From Leeuwenhoekiella palythoae (GTDB lineage: Bacteria > Bacteroidota > Bacteroidia > Flavobacteriales > Flavobacteriaceae): a DNA stretch of 64,000 nucleotides. The notes under the pieces are model-generated. The model ran no database searches and had not been told where the DNA came from. It saw only the letters and a list, made by a program, of their open reading frames with translations. Every line of letters starts with the position of its first letter. Position 1 is the first letter of the stretch. The stretch spans positions 536,458 to 600,457 of the forward strand of contig NZ_FQXT01000001.1 of assembly GCF_900130045.1 (NCBI RefSeq), given 5' to 3'. A program made the position numbers and the translations under genes. This document shows positions 18,036 through 26,871 of this stretch, in pieces.

Positions 18036-19193
18036 TTAAAAATATTTGATCCACGTAGCGCTACTCGCTTTTTTGTATGCTGAAAACCACTTGGTAGGCC
18101 AGTAAAGTAAAAAGGCTAATACAGCAGCTATCGCCCAAACCATCCAGACGTGATCAACGCCTAGGTAATCGCCTTTATTTGTACCAAAGAATTGTACTCC
18201 TACAACATAAATAAGTAACAACACATACAAATGCACTATGTAAAAAAACATAGGTACCGAACCAAAGGTTTTTAGCACAAGCATCCAGCGATGCTCAAAA
18301 CGCTCAAATACATAAAGCAGTAAAGCCCCTACTCCTAGCGTAAGAAGAATAAAATCTAACGAAGGTGGGTATTTAGTAAAGTTGAGAAAAGAGCTTACAG
18401 TTTCTAAAACAGTTTGCTGTTGCTCCCAAGGGAGCGTTTCACCATAAATATTAAAACCTCTCAGAATGAGCAGCAAAATCAAGCTCGAAACTCCTACACC
18501 TAAAAGTCACTTATAGCGTTGCTGTACCTGTAATGCAGCATCATAAACGGGGCCGGCGAAATAACCCACCGCGATCACACCGATCCACGGTAATAAAGGA
18601 TATGAAATTTTTACCGGTATCATCGCATCTTGAATCAAATAACCGCGATCGTGTAAAATTGTCCAAATAGGATACATCCACTCTTCTGGCGTGAAGCTAA
18701 TGGGTGTCAATGCGTTGTGACCAAAAACTATTAGTAAACCTAAAACTCCTATGAGATAACGCGGCATTTTAACAAGGAGTGCTAAAGCGATCATACTTAA
18801 GCCTATCGCCCACATCACCTGTAAATACAAAGCTTGGTAGCTGCCAAACCAAGAAAAATTGATGAGCGTAACTTCTAAAAGAATTAAAAACAGACCGCGT
18901 TTAAAAAGAAAGCCACTTGCAGAACGTTGTGGCTTTTGACGCGGATGCGCATACAACCACGCGGATAATCCGGTTAGAAATACAAAAATGGGAGCGCAAA
19001 AATGCGCAGTCAATCTCGTAAAGAATAACGAAGTACTTGTCGCATCAATTTGCATAGGATCGGTCACTTGCTCGTGCAGAAAAAAACGTTCTCTGGTATG
19101 ATCTACCAGCATCAGGAGAATTACCAAACCTCGTAGTATGTCTATTGCGTGTATACGTTTGCTTTTGGCGTTTAAAGCATTTTCAGGGGTCAT
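18036..19193 (-). pseudogene. DUF1624/heparan-alpha-glucosaminide acetyltransferase-like membrane protein, interrupted by in-frame TGA
   Basis: The first part (ATG 19193) has the family start IHAIDILRGLVILLMLVDHTRERFF and about seven membrane helices. At 18507-18509 a TGA stops it after QVQQRYK. The same frame continues without shift as LLGVGVSSLILLLILRGFNIYGETLPW and runs to 18036, completing the remaining helices of a normal-length protein of about 385 residues. Family members usually have an aromatic or aliphatic residue at this place, so a TGG-to-TGA change is likely. The downstream part has no normal start, so the gene is probably inactive. Confidence 0.82.
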
Positions 19194-19305
19194 AAGTCAG
19201 TTTTAGGTAGCGCAAAACTACCGTAAAAATCAGGCTTAGCCTTTGACAAATGTCACGAAGTCTTTGTTAAAAATGTTTCGGTAGTATGTGTGGCGCTGGC
19301 TGTAT

Positions 19306-19650
19306 TTAGCGTAGCTTTTTGGCTTGTTCTAAAAATGAAATCACCACTTCTGCATCAATAGCTTCGGTGATATCAAAACGCAGCGAGCGTAATCTTTTTC
19401 TCCCCTCACCGGCAACCAAATGCTTTTCAAGATCGATCAATTCGTTTCCATAGATAAAACTCAGGTCTACAAAACGCTTTCTAAAATTCAGAAAACAGAA
19501 CATTTTTCCATTCAAATAATAAAATGGCAAATGCCATTTGTACAGCAGTTCTGCTTCGGGCACCGTATGTTCTACAAGTAACTGCAATTGCAGTAAAATA
19601 CTTTTAAAAGGTTCTGGTTTAGAAAGAATATAATGCGCTGCCGGATTCAT
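19306..19650 (-). CDS. DUF1801-type small protein
   Basis: The 114-residue product has the YdhG-like pattern FKSILLQLQLLVEHTVPEAELLYKWHLPFYYLNGKMFCFL, typical of DUF1801 (a small alpha/beta domain related to iron chaperone frataxin-like folds). It stands alone on the minus strand. Biochemical role unknown. Confidence 0.8.
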   Translation of the reverse strand: MNPAAHYILSKPEPFKSILLQLQLLVEHTVPEAELLYKWHLPFYYLNGKMFCFLNFRKRFVDLSFIYGNELIDLEKHLVAGEGRKRLRSLRFDITEAIDAEVVISFLEQAKKLR

Positions 19651-19795
19651 ACCATCTGGATTTTAAAACTTGTGAAAACCTTAAAAAAATCTTTCAAAAA
19701 CATTAAAAAACTATTAATTAGGTGATTTTGAACGGTCTTTTCTAAAATTTCCGTCTATTTTTCCAATTCTACAAAAATCCCTAATCCAATTGTGA

Positions 19796-20932
19796 ATGAT
19801 TAAAAACTACATCTATTCAAGTCTGCTGTGCACTTTTATGTTTCCGTTTTTGAGTTTTGGCCAAAATAAAGATAAACCAAAACTAGAACTGGGAGGTGCA
19901 TTACGCTTCAATTATATCTATTCTTCTTGGAAGGAAGAACAAAAAACAAAAGGTGGCGAACTGGGTTACGATATGTTCCGCATAAACGCTAAAGCTTCTT
20001 ATAAAAAGGTTTTTCTCAATGCCGAATACCGCTTGTATTCTGATGCTTTTGGCGGCGGCTTCCTGAAACAAGGTTGGGTGGGCTACAAATTCTCTGAAAA
20101 AAACGAAGTACATGCCGGTCTGGTTTATGTGCCTTTTGGGATCAAGCAGTACAATTCACACAACTGGTTTTTCAATATTACTTATTACGCAGGTCTTGAG
20201 GATGATCACGATATGGGTTTAAAATATGTGCATACCGGAGCAAACTGGGACTACGCCGTTGCGTTTCTTAAAAATGCCGAAGAGCTCAACTTTGGTGGTG
20301 ATGTAGAAAACAGTTCTAGCAGGTACTCCTATGATATCGTAGGCAGAAATAAAGAGACCAATCAGTTTAACCTGAAACTTGTGCGCAAACTAGGTAATGC
20401 CGCTAAACACCGCATTGGATTTTCTGGTCAATACGGAAGTTTGTATAATATAGATACTGACACTAACGGAAATCACTATGCGCTGGCGCTGCACTATGAG
20501 GTAGATTACAATTCGTGGAATCTTAAAACCGAAGCGATTACCGTTGCGCATAATCCTGAGAACGAAACAGGGCAATCTAATGCCATTGTACAAATGGGAG
20601 CCTACGGAACACCTTATGAGGTAGCAGCCGATTTTAATATGTACACCGCGGCGCTTTCAAAAACCTTTAAGGTCAATTGGGGACCTATCTCACAGCTTGA
20701 AGTTTATAACGACTTTGGGTATATGCAGAAAAAAGAACAAGAGTTTACAGATTCTTTTCAAAATGTGACCGGCGTTTTAGTGACCGCAGGTCAGGTGTAC
20801 ACCTACATTGATTATGCTGCCGGCTACAATCACTCTTGGTTGGGCGGAAACTTTATTGATGATTTTTCTACCGGAAATCTCGATGCGAAATGGGAGGCCC
20901 GTTTTAACATAAATATTGGATACTATTTTTAA
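19796..20932 (+). CDS. Outer-membrane beta-barrel porin
   Basis: The 378-residue protein starts with a signal peptide (MIKNYIYSSLLCTFMFPFLSFGQ) and consists of alternating strands with many aromatic girdle residues. It ends in NINIGYYF with the C-terminal aromatic residue required for BAM insertion. It lies 12 bases before the BCCT gene on the same strand and probably forms an operon with it and the Usp gene. I infer that it admits the small osmolyte taken up by the BCCT carrier. The build resembles phosphate-selective-porin-like barrels, but substrate cannot be read from sequence. Confidence 0.8.
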   Translation: MIKNYIYSSLLCTFMFPFLSFGQNKDKPKLELGGALRFNYIYSSWKEEQKTKGGELGYDMFRINAKASYKKVFLNAEYRLYSDAFGGGFLKQGWVGYKFSEKNEVHAGLVYVPFGIKQYNSHNWFFNITYYAGLEDDHDMGLKYVHTGANWDYAVAFLKNAEELNFGGDVENSSSRYSYDIVGRNKETNQFNLKLVRKLGNAAKHRIGFSGQYGSLYNIDTDTNGNHYALALHYEVDYNSWNLKTEAITVAHNPENETGQSNAIVQMGAYGTPYEVAADFNMYTAALSKTFKVNWGPISQLEVYNDFGYMQKKEQEFTDSFQNVTGVLVTAGQVYTYIDYAAGYNHSWLGGNFIDDFSTGNLDAKWEARFNINIGYYF

Positions 20933-20944
20933 CCGAATCATTTT

Positions 20945-22555
20945 ATGGCAAAAAAAATTACACGAAGCGACGAAAAGAAATCAATTTTTGGACTCGAAGT
21001 CAACGGACCGGTGTTTTTTACTTCGGCTATTTTTATCATCATAAGCATTGCATTGACGCTTATTTATGAGAAGAAAGCCGAAAAGATATTTGCAGACATC
21101 CAGCACGCAGTTGCTGAAAAAGCCGACTGGTTTTTTATTCTAACCATCAACTTGTTTCTCATTTTTCTGGTTTATCTGGCTTTAGGGAAATACGGTAAAC
21201 TCAGAATTGGTGGGCAAAAGGCAAAACCCGAATTTAAGACGATGTCTTGGTTTGCAATGCTTTTTAGTGCAGGGATGGGAATTGGCCTGTTATTCTTTGG
21301 CGTTGCAGAACCCGTCAAACATTTAATGAGTCCGCCTACGGCTGAACCCAACACAGTCGCAGCGGCTCAAGAAGCGATGAATTTCACCTTTTTACATTGG
21401 GGTTTTCACGCTTGGGCCGTGTATGCGCTTGTAGGTCTTGCCCTTTCCTACTTCACGTATTCCCGCGGCTTGCCCTTAACCATCCGGTCTATCTTTTATC
21501 CTTTCTTAGGCGATAAAATCCACGGAAAAATAGGCGATGCTATTGATGTTTTTGCGGTACTCGCTACGCTTTTTGGCTTAGCCACAAGTTTAGGTTTTGG
21601 AGTGCAACAGATCGCGAGCGGACTTAATCACGTTTTTGGTCTCCCTGACGGAATACTTACGCAAGTGCTTTTAATTGCCGGTATCACATTGGTTGCCACC
21701 ACATCTGTAGTTCTTGGTGTTGATAAAGGGGTACGTATTCTGAGTGAATGGAATATGCGCGTAGCAGTAGTACTACTACTTCTTGCGCTAATCTTAGGGC
21801 CCACGCTCTTTATTTTTAGATCTTTTGTGGAAAACACCGGAAGCTATCTCTTTAATTTCTTGAAGATCTCTACATGGAGTGAAACCTTTAGCGGAACCTC
21901 TTGGCAAAACGACTGGACCGTTTTTTATTGGGGCTGGTGGATTGGCTGGTCACCTTTTGTGGGGATGTTTATCGCACGTATTTCTAAAGGAAGAACCATA
22001 CGTGAATTCATTCTCGGCGTTTTGCTAGTTCCATCGTTAGTGACCTTCTTCTGGATGTCATCTTTTGGTAGTGTTGCGATTCAGCAGGCTTTAGGCGGTG
22101 ATATGACAATTGTATCGGCGGTGAAAGATGATATCGCAACCGCGCTTTTTGTATTCTTTGAAGATTACCCGCTGTCGATGATCATAAACATTGTAGCTGT
22201 TATTCTTATCGCAGGATTCTTCATCACCTCATCAGACTCCGGATCGCTGGTAGTTGACAGTTTAACTTCAGGCGGAAAAATTGAAGCTCCGGTAGGGCAA
22301 CGCATTTTTTGGGCGGTAACAGAGGGCACCGTAGCCGCCGTGCTTTTAATAGGTGGCGGACTCGAAGCCTTACAAACAGCTACTATTGTGACCGGCTTGC
22401 CTTTCGCCATTATTCTTCTCATAATGTGCTACTCCTTATACAAAGGCTTGCGAGAAGATCTTCAGAAACTGGAAAAGAAAAAATCTGAAAAACAAATGGA
22501 TGATTATGAAGAAGTCGTTAAAGAGATTGTTGCACGCAGAAATAAAACCGAATAA
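20945..22555 (+). CDS. BCCT family betaine/carnitine/choline transporter
   Basis: The 536-residue inner-membrane carrier has 12 expected helices, the early FSAGMGIGLLFFGVAEPVKH motif, WGFHAWAVYALVG, and the family signature WGWWIGWSPFVGMFIARISKGRTIREF. BCCT carriers bring in trimethylammonium compounds (glycine betaine, choline, DMSP or carnitine) with Na+ or H+. The sequence GMGIGLLFF carries the glycine-rich substrate/cation stretch, but the exact ion cannot be set by eye. The gene follows a porin and precedes a universal stress protein, with spacing of 12 and 2 bases, which fits an osmoprotectant-uptake operon. Confidence 0.93.
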   Translation: MAKKITRSDEKKSIFGLEVNGPVFFTSAIFIIISIALTLIYEKKAEKIFADIQHAVAEKADWFFILTINLFLIFLVYLALGKYGKLRIGGQKAKPEFKTMSWFAMLFSAGMGIGLLFFGVAEPVKHLMSPPTAEPNTVAAAQEAMNFTFLHWGFHAWAVYALVGLALSYFTYSRGLPLTIRSIFYPFLGDKIHGKIGDAIDVFAVLATLFGLATSLGFGVQQIASGLNHVFGLPDGILTQVLLIAGITLVATTSVVLGVDKGVRILSEWNMRVAVVLLLLALILGPTLFIFRSFVENTGSYLFNFLKISTWSETFSGTSWQNDWTVFYWGWWIGWSPFVGMFIARISKGRTIREFILGVLLVPSLVTFFWMSSFGSVAIQQALGGDMTIVSAVKDDIATALFVFFEDYPLSMIINIVAVILIAGFFITSSDSGSLVVDSLTSGGKIEAPVGQRIFWAVTEGTVAAVLLIGGGLEALQTATIVTGLPFAIILLIMCYSLYKGLREDLQKLEKKKSEKQMDDYEEVVKEIVARRNKTE

Positions 22556-22557
22556 TT

Positions 22558-23415
22558 ATGGATCGTATTAAGAATATACTGGTCGCTCTTGACCTTTCAG
22601 CACTAGACAATCACCTTATTGAATACAGTGCGTTTTTAGCCGAAAAACTTAACGTTGAGCACGTCTATTTCGTTCATAATATCAAGAAATATGAAATCTC
22701 AGCCCTTTTTGAAGAAGAGTTAAGCAAACTTAACCTTGACCAACTCATCGGTGATGAGTTGAATGATAAAATTGAAGAACGCTTTACCGGCAGTATGAGC
22801 TGGGAAGTGTTGATCTCTGAAGATTCTAACACAGAATCGCTGATTCATTATATCGTTAATAAATACCAGATAGATCTGACTATTGTGGGCAATAAACCGG
22901 CAAAAGAAGGAACGGGTGTCGTCACTTCAAAACTGCTTCGCTTGTTAAAATGCAGCATTCTAAGTGTTCCTGAAGCGGCGCCACTGAAGTTAGATAATTT
23001 GTGGGTAGGTACCGATTTTTCTAATCCATCTAAAAAGTCGTTTGCATTTGCTGAAAATTTACGTCACCAACCTTCTACGCAACTAAGTGCTGTGCACATT
23101 TACCATGTACCGATGCAGTTTTCGCCATACGTGAGCAGTGAGGACGCTGTAAAAAAGATTGAAAAGCATCTTGAGCAGAAGTCTGCTAAATTCTTTAAAA
23201 AGTCTACCTCCCCTGCTCCTGACCATAGTCAGTTGCTTTTTGCAAAAGATAAAAGTGTTGGGGATAAATTTCAAATAGAGCTTCAAAAGCAAAAACCAGA
23301 TTTGCTTATTCTATCTGATAAAGGTAGTAATAATATCTCGTCACTACTCATTGGCAGTCTAACCGAAGAACTGTTTGACGAACTCTTCAGCTGTCCGTTG
23401 CTGGTGGTAAAGTAA
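22558..23415 (+). CDS. Tandem universal stress protein (UspA-like)
   Basis: The 285-residue protein has two Usp domains. The first is IKNILVALDLSALDNHLIEYSAFLAEKLN to about residue 145; the second begins with DNLWVGTDFSNPSKKSFAFAENL and ends with SLLIGSLTEELFDELFSCPLLVV. The ATP-binding G-2x-G-9x-G pattern is only partly kept in the second domain. It starts two bases after the BCCT stop, so it is the third gene of the osmolyte operon and may tune transporter activity, as Usp proteins do for other BCCT/TRAP systems. Confidence 0.88.
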   Translation: MDRIKNILVALDLSALDNHLIEYSAFLAEKLNVEHVYFVHNIKKYEISALFEEELSKLNLDQLIGDELNDKIEERFTGSMSWEVLISEDSNTESLIHYIVNKYQIDLTIVGNKPAKEGTGVVTSKLLRLLKCSILSVPEAAPLKLDNLWVGTDFSNPSKKSFAFAENLRHQPSTQLSAVHIYHVPMQFSPYVSSEDAVKKIEKHLEQKSAKFFKKSTSPAPDHSQLLFAKDKSVGDKFQIELQKQKPDLLILSDKGSNNISSLLIGSLTEELFDELFSCPLLVVK

Positions 23416-23474
23416 GCTTTTGGTTTTGAGAAATCTCAGTAGCTCTGGGAAAAAATAATGGTTTAGCAACTCCC

Positions 23475-23504
23475 AAAAAACCTCTTGTATCCAAGAGGTT
23501 TTTT
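23475..23504 (+). terminator. Intrinsic terminator after the porin-BCCT-Usp operon
   Basis: AAAAAACCTCTTG pairs with CAAGAGGTTTTTT around a short loop and ends in six T. Confidence 0.85.
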
Positions 23505-23530
23505 ATTGCGTAATCTGAAAAAATACATTT

Positions 23531-23553
23531 ACTTTGTATTTCAAAGTACTTTA
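23531..23553 (+). promoter_or_regulatory. Operator copy 1 (palindrome) overlapping the promoter of the membrane protein-regulator operon
   Basis: The core ACTTTGTATTTCAAAGT is a near-perfect inverted repeat, followed by ACTTTA. It lies one base before the ATG at 23555. A second copy with 22 of 23 bases identical is at 24565-24587. Both contain a near-consensus -7 box (nnnnTTTG), so a bound repressor would block transcription. The winged-helix protein encoded between the copies is the obvious ligand. Confidence 0.6.
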
Positions 23554-23554
23554 T

Positions 23555-24193
23555 ATGAAAGATCGTGACTATTTAAATGATATCTCTGAGATCAAAACGA
23601 TGATGAGCCGTTCCTCTCGTTTTATGTCGCTAAGCGGTCTCTCAGGAATCCTAGCCGGAATTTATGCTCTGGTGGCAGCAACCTATGCCCATTTTAGAAT
23701 TGCTGAAGTAAGTGCGTATACAGCGAACTCCAATGCGGGCAAAGCCATCGGTCGGTTTTTGCTGAGTTATGATGCGATTGGTGACCTTATGCTGGCAGCA
23801 TTGCTTACGCTGGCATTAGCTCTTTTGACAGGAGCTTTTTTTACGATTAAAAAAGCAAAAAAACGTAACGAGCAGTTATGGAATCCGATTTCTAAGCGAT
23901 TGCTTTTTAATTTTGCTGTTCCGCTAGTGGCAGGTGGTTTATTCTGCTTAGTATTGTTGCAATATGAATTTATAGGTTTGGTTGCGCCTACCACACTCAT
24001 TTTTTACGGTCTCGCGCTACTAAATGCCAGTAAATTTACCGTAGGAGACATTAAATATCTGGGATTAGCCAATCTGATGATCGGTCTAGTGGCCACGCAG
24101 TTTATAGGTTTCGGTATTTACTTTTGGGCGCTTGGCTTCGGAATTTTTCATATCATTTACGGAATCATACTTTACAACAAATACGATAAGTAA
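23555..24193 (+). CDS. Integral membrane protein of unknown function
   Basis: The 212-residue protein starts at ATG 23555, MKDRDYLNDISEIKTMMSRSS, then has about six hydrophobic segments (for example LSGLSGILAGIYALVAATYAHF and LLFNFAVPLVAGGLFCLVLL). An earlier in-frame codon at 23534 lies inside the operator and is not used here. It is co-oriented with the regulator and creD, and such triads occur in other Bacteroidota. No catalytic motif is seen, so function is unknown; a link to envelope stress is inferred from CreD. Confidence 0.78.
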   Translation: MKDRDYLNDISEIKTMMSRSSRFMSLSGLSGILAGIYALVAATYAHFRIAEVSAYTANSNAGKAIGRFLLSYDAIGDLMLAALLTLALALLTGAFFTIKKAKKRNEQLWNPISKRLLFNFAVPLVAGGLFCLVLLQYEFIGLVAPTTLIFYGLALLNASKFTVGDIKYLGLANLMIGLVATQFIGFGIYFWALGFGIFHIIYGIILYNKYDK

Positions 24194-24250
24194 TTGCAAC
24201 AGACGCCTTTTGATCTAAACCAATTCAATTTTTAAAGAAGCGCTTCAGCC

Positions 24251-24544
24251 TTGAAAAACATCATTCAACATATTAATAAAGCTTTTGATCATCGGGTGCG
24301 ATTAGGCATCATGAGCATTCTAATGGTGAATGAATATGCCGATTTTAATATGCTGAAAGAATTGCTGGGTGCTACTGACGGTAACATCGCTAGCCATACT
24401 AAGGCGTTAGAGAAAGAGGCATACATCAAGGTCAAAAAATCATTCATTAACCGAAAACCCAATACACGCTACAGTACGACAACTGCAGGCCGCGAGGCAT
24501 TTTCAAAACATATAGAAGCTTTAGAAAAATTAATCAACCCCTAA
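24251..24544 (+). CDS. Winged-helix transcriptional regulator (HTH_27/MarR-like)
   Basis: The 97-residue protein is a single winged-helix domain: DHRVRLGIMSILMVNEYADFNMLKELLGATDGNIASHTKALEKEAYI, then the wing VKKSFINRKPNTRYSTTTAGREAF. It starts at TTG 24251. It has no ligand-binding domain. Its position between two genes that carry the same palindrome in front suggests that it represses both. The signal is not known. Confidence 0.85.
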   Translation: MKNIIQHINKAFDHRVRLGIMSILMVNEYADFNMLKELLGATDGNIASHTKALEKEAYIKVKKSFINRKPNTRYSTTTAGREAFSKHIEALEKLINP

Positions 24545-24564
24545 CCTTTTTTATTTATCAATCA

Positions 24565-24587
24565 ACTTTGAATTTCAAAGTACTTTA
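24565..24587 (+). promoter_or_regulatory. Operator copy 2 in front of creD
   Basis: ACTTTGAATTTCAAAGT plus ACTTTA, differing from copy 1 at one base of 23. It lies 10 bases before the creD ATG at 24598 and after the regulator stop, so creD has its own regulated promoter inside the gene cluster. Confidence 0.6.
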
Positions 24588-24597
24588 TTCAAAAGTT

Positions 24598-25974
24598 ATG
24601 CAACATCAAGAAACACCTTCAAACAAAATTGTTCAGTGGATCAAAACTTCGATCACAGCCCGTATGGCGATGGTTGGATTCCTAACTTTAGTTCTTATCA
24701 TTCCGCTTGTATTTGTACAAGAATTGATACAAGAGCGCGCCCGGCGTCAACAAGAGGTCATCGCTGAGATCAATGACAAATGGGGCGAAGAACTCCTGGT
24801 GTATGGGCCTATTCTTAAAATTCCGTATAAATCCTATACCGAAAAAGCGATTAAAAATACCGAGACACAAACCCTAACCACCGAAACCGTTACCCAAACC
24901 AATTATGCCTGTTTCTTCCCGGAAACCTTAGACATTAAGAGCGCTGTGAATCCTGAAGTGCGTAACCGCAGCATTTATAAAACTACTGTGTTTAGTGCCA
25001 CTGCCGCTCTTGAAGGCACTTTTAGTATGCCTGATTTTACAGAAGCCGGTGTGCAACCAGAAGATATTGAGTGGGAGAACGCCCGAATCATTCTCAAAAC
25101 TTCAAACCTAAAAGGTGTTTCAGAAGCCGTAAGAATTAAGATGGGAACTAGTGCATATGATTTTGTTTCGCAATATGATAGTGCTGCTGCGCACAGAACG
25201 CTTGATGAAGTTCCACTACATTTGGTGCAAAGTGCTTTTCTCAAAACAAAAGATGTTCCGCAAGAAGAAAAAATTCCGTTTCAAATGGACTTAAAAATTA
25301 ACGGAAGTGAGCAAATTCGCTTTGTTCCCATAGGTAAAAGTACCTCGGCAACAATAACTTCTACTTGGAAAACAGCCAGTTTCATAGGCGATTTTTTACC
25401 CCATAACACTGATAAATTTACCGCAGCAGGTTTTAATGCTAAATGGAATGTTCTAGACATCAACAGACCTTTTTCACAACAGTTCTTCAATACGCTGCCC
25501 AATCTTACTGCTTATGCTTTTGGTGTGAATTTTATGATCCCTGTTGATCATTATCAAAAAAGTGAGCGTACGGCCAAGTATGGTTTTCTGGTTATTGGTT
25601 TGACCTTTCTGATCTTCTTTATGATTCAAACCTTGAGTAAAATAGGTATTCACCCATTTCAGTATTTAATGATCGGGATCGCGCTGGTTCTCTTTTATAC
25701 CTTACTTATTGCCCTGACCGAACACAGTAATTTTCTCACCGCCTACCTTATTTCGGGGAGTATGGTGATCGTGCTCATTTCGCTTTACACCTATAGTATT
25801 CTAAAACATTTAAAATTTGCGCTGTTTATCGCGGCAGCGCTGACGCTACTTTATGGTTTTATCTATGTGATCATTCAACTTGAACAATATGCACTGTTAG
25901 TAGGCAGTCTAGGACTGTTTACCATTCTCGCTCTGGTGATGTTTACCTCTAGAAAAATTGATTGGAATTCCTAA
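24598..25974 (+). CDS. creD: CreD family inner membrane protein
   Basis: The 458-residue protein has one N-terminal helix (MAMVGFLTLVLIIPLVFVQELI), the CreD-type RARRQQEVIAEINDKWGEELLVYGPIL segment, a large periplasmic domain, and about five C-terminal helices beginning near TAKYGFLVIGLTFLIFFMI. Length and layout fit CreD, an inner-membrane protein linked to envelope integrity and colicin or beta-lactam tolerance in proteobacteria. I choose ATG 24598, since an earlier in-frame TTG at 24568 lies inside the operator. No CreBC two-component system is present; regulation appears to be by the adjacent winged-helix protein. Confidence 0.9.
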   Translation: MQHQETPSNKIVQWIKTSITARMAMVGFLTLVLIIPLVFVQELIQERARRQQEVIAEINDKWGEELLVYGPILKIPYKSYTEKAIKNTETQTLTTETVTQTNYACFFPETLDIKSAVNPEVRNRSIYKTTVFSATAALEGTFSMPDFTEAGVQPEDIEWENARIILKTSNLKGVSEAVRIKMGTSAYDFVSQYDSAAAHRTLDEVPLHLVQSAFLKTKDVPQEEKIPFQMDLKINGSEQIRFVPIGKSTSATITSTWKTASFIGDFLPHNTDKFTAAGFNAKWNVLDINRPFSQQFFNTLPNLTAYAFGVNFMIPVDHYQKSERTAKYGFLVIGLTFLIFFMIQTLSKIGIHPFQYLMIGIALVLFYTLLIALTEHSNFLTAYLISGSMVIVLISLYTYSILKHLKFALFIAAALTLLYGFIYVIIQLEQYALLVGSLGLFTILALVMFTSRKIDWNS

Positions 25975-26040
25975 TTTAGAGCAAAACTGGGCGCAGTGGC
26001 TCCTACCGGAAGTTGCTGCGCTTACTAATTACGCGGAAGT

Positions 26041-26862
26041 ATGAAAAGCTATTTTACCCGTTTTTACATTCACGTGCGCCGAAACTTTTGGCACGCGCTG
26101 TTCTATTTGTTTTGCAGATATACATTGGCATTAGGCTTTATGCTTGCCGGTTACGTAAAGATCATTGACGAGCGCTTTGCAAGCGGACTTTCAATAAAAC
26201 ATCCTATGGGCGCGTACTTGGAAGCCTTACACCATACCGGCTTTTACTATCCGTTTATTGGAGTTATTCAGATTATAGCGGGAATACTGTTAATCATTCC
26301 ACGTACGGTTGTTTTAGGCGGATTGCTCTACTTCCCCATTATTCTCAATATCTGGGTATTGTCGTGGGCGGTACGTTTTGAAGGTTCACTATTTACTTCA
26401 ACTTTAATGGTCTTGGCGAACTTGTACATTCTGCTATACAATTACGAGCGCTTAAAATTTATTTTACCGCTTCCGTCTAAAGCACTGAACTATAATGCGC
26501 CGCTTAAGGCTAGTGAAGTTTCTGAAACCAGTACGCTTGCACCCGATCAACCGCTGCGCTTCACTCCCGGAATTGCCGCCTTTAAAAATCCTGCGATCAG
26601 TAAAAAATTTCCGTTTGTATTTGTGGGAATGGTACTGTTGATCGCCTTTTTGACACTGCTAAGCACTAACCGAATCTATGAGATTATGCCACGCAATTCG
26701 TACAATGATTGCATAACACGCCTCCCGGCAGAGCTCGAAGAAAATGCAGCGAGCTTTGACTTTTGCAACTGCATTCACAATCAAGGTAAACCGCTAGAAG
26801 AATGTATTACCGAATTTGATCAAAACAAAAACAACGGAAATCCTCCTGTTTCTTCTCCTTAA
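26041..26862 (+). CDS. DoxX-like membrane protein with a Cys-rich C-terminal tail
   Basis: The 273-residue protein has four DoxX-type helices (FCRYTLALGFMLAGYVKIIDERF, FYYPFIGVIQIIAGILLIIP and others) to about residue 145, a linker, a fifth helix (FPFVFVGMVLLIAFLTLL). It then has an extra hydrophilic tail with cysteines in NDCITRLP, FDFCNCIHN and LEECITEF. DoxX proteins are often redox-linked membrane subunits. The tail is not part of the standard domain and could bind metal or form disulfides outside the membrane. It is followed by DUF1361 and DUF2809 genes with gaps of 9 and 3 bases, so they form an operon. Confidence 0.82.
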   Translation: MKSYFTRFYIHVRRNFWHALFYLFCRYTLALGFMLAGYVKIIDERFASGLSIKHPMGAYLEALHHTGFYYPFIGVIQIIAGILLIIPRTVVLGGLLYFPIILNIWVLSWAVRFEGSLFTSTLMVLANLYILLYNYERLKFILPLPSKALNYNAPLKASEVSETSTLAPDQPLRFTPGIAAFKNPAISKKFPFVFVGMVLLIAFLTLLSTNRIYEIMPRNSYNDCITRLPAELEENAASFDFCNCIHNQGKPLEECITEFDQNKNNGNPPVSSP

Positions 26863-26871
26863 ATAAATAGT

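Noticed and set aside
18036..18482. Independent gene for the second half of the DUF1624 protein
   Set aside because: It is in the same frame as the first half, its first codon lies inside a membrane helix, and it completes the family domain.
18507..18509. TGA read as tryptophan or selenocysteine
   Set aside because: TGA is used as a normal stop in other genes here (for example ku), and no selenocysteine element or fitting family residue is seen.
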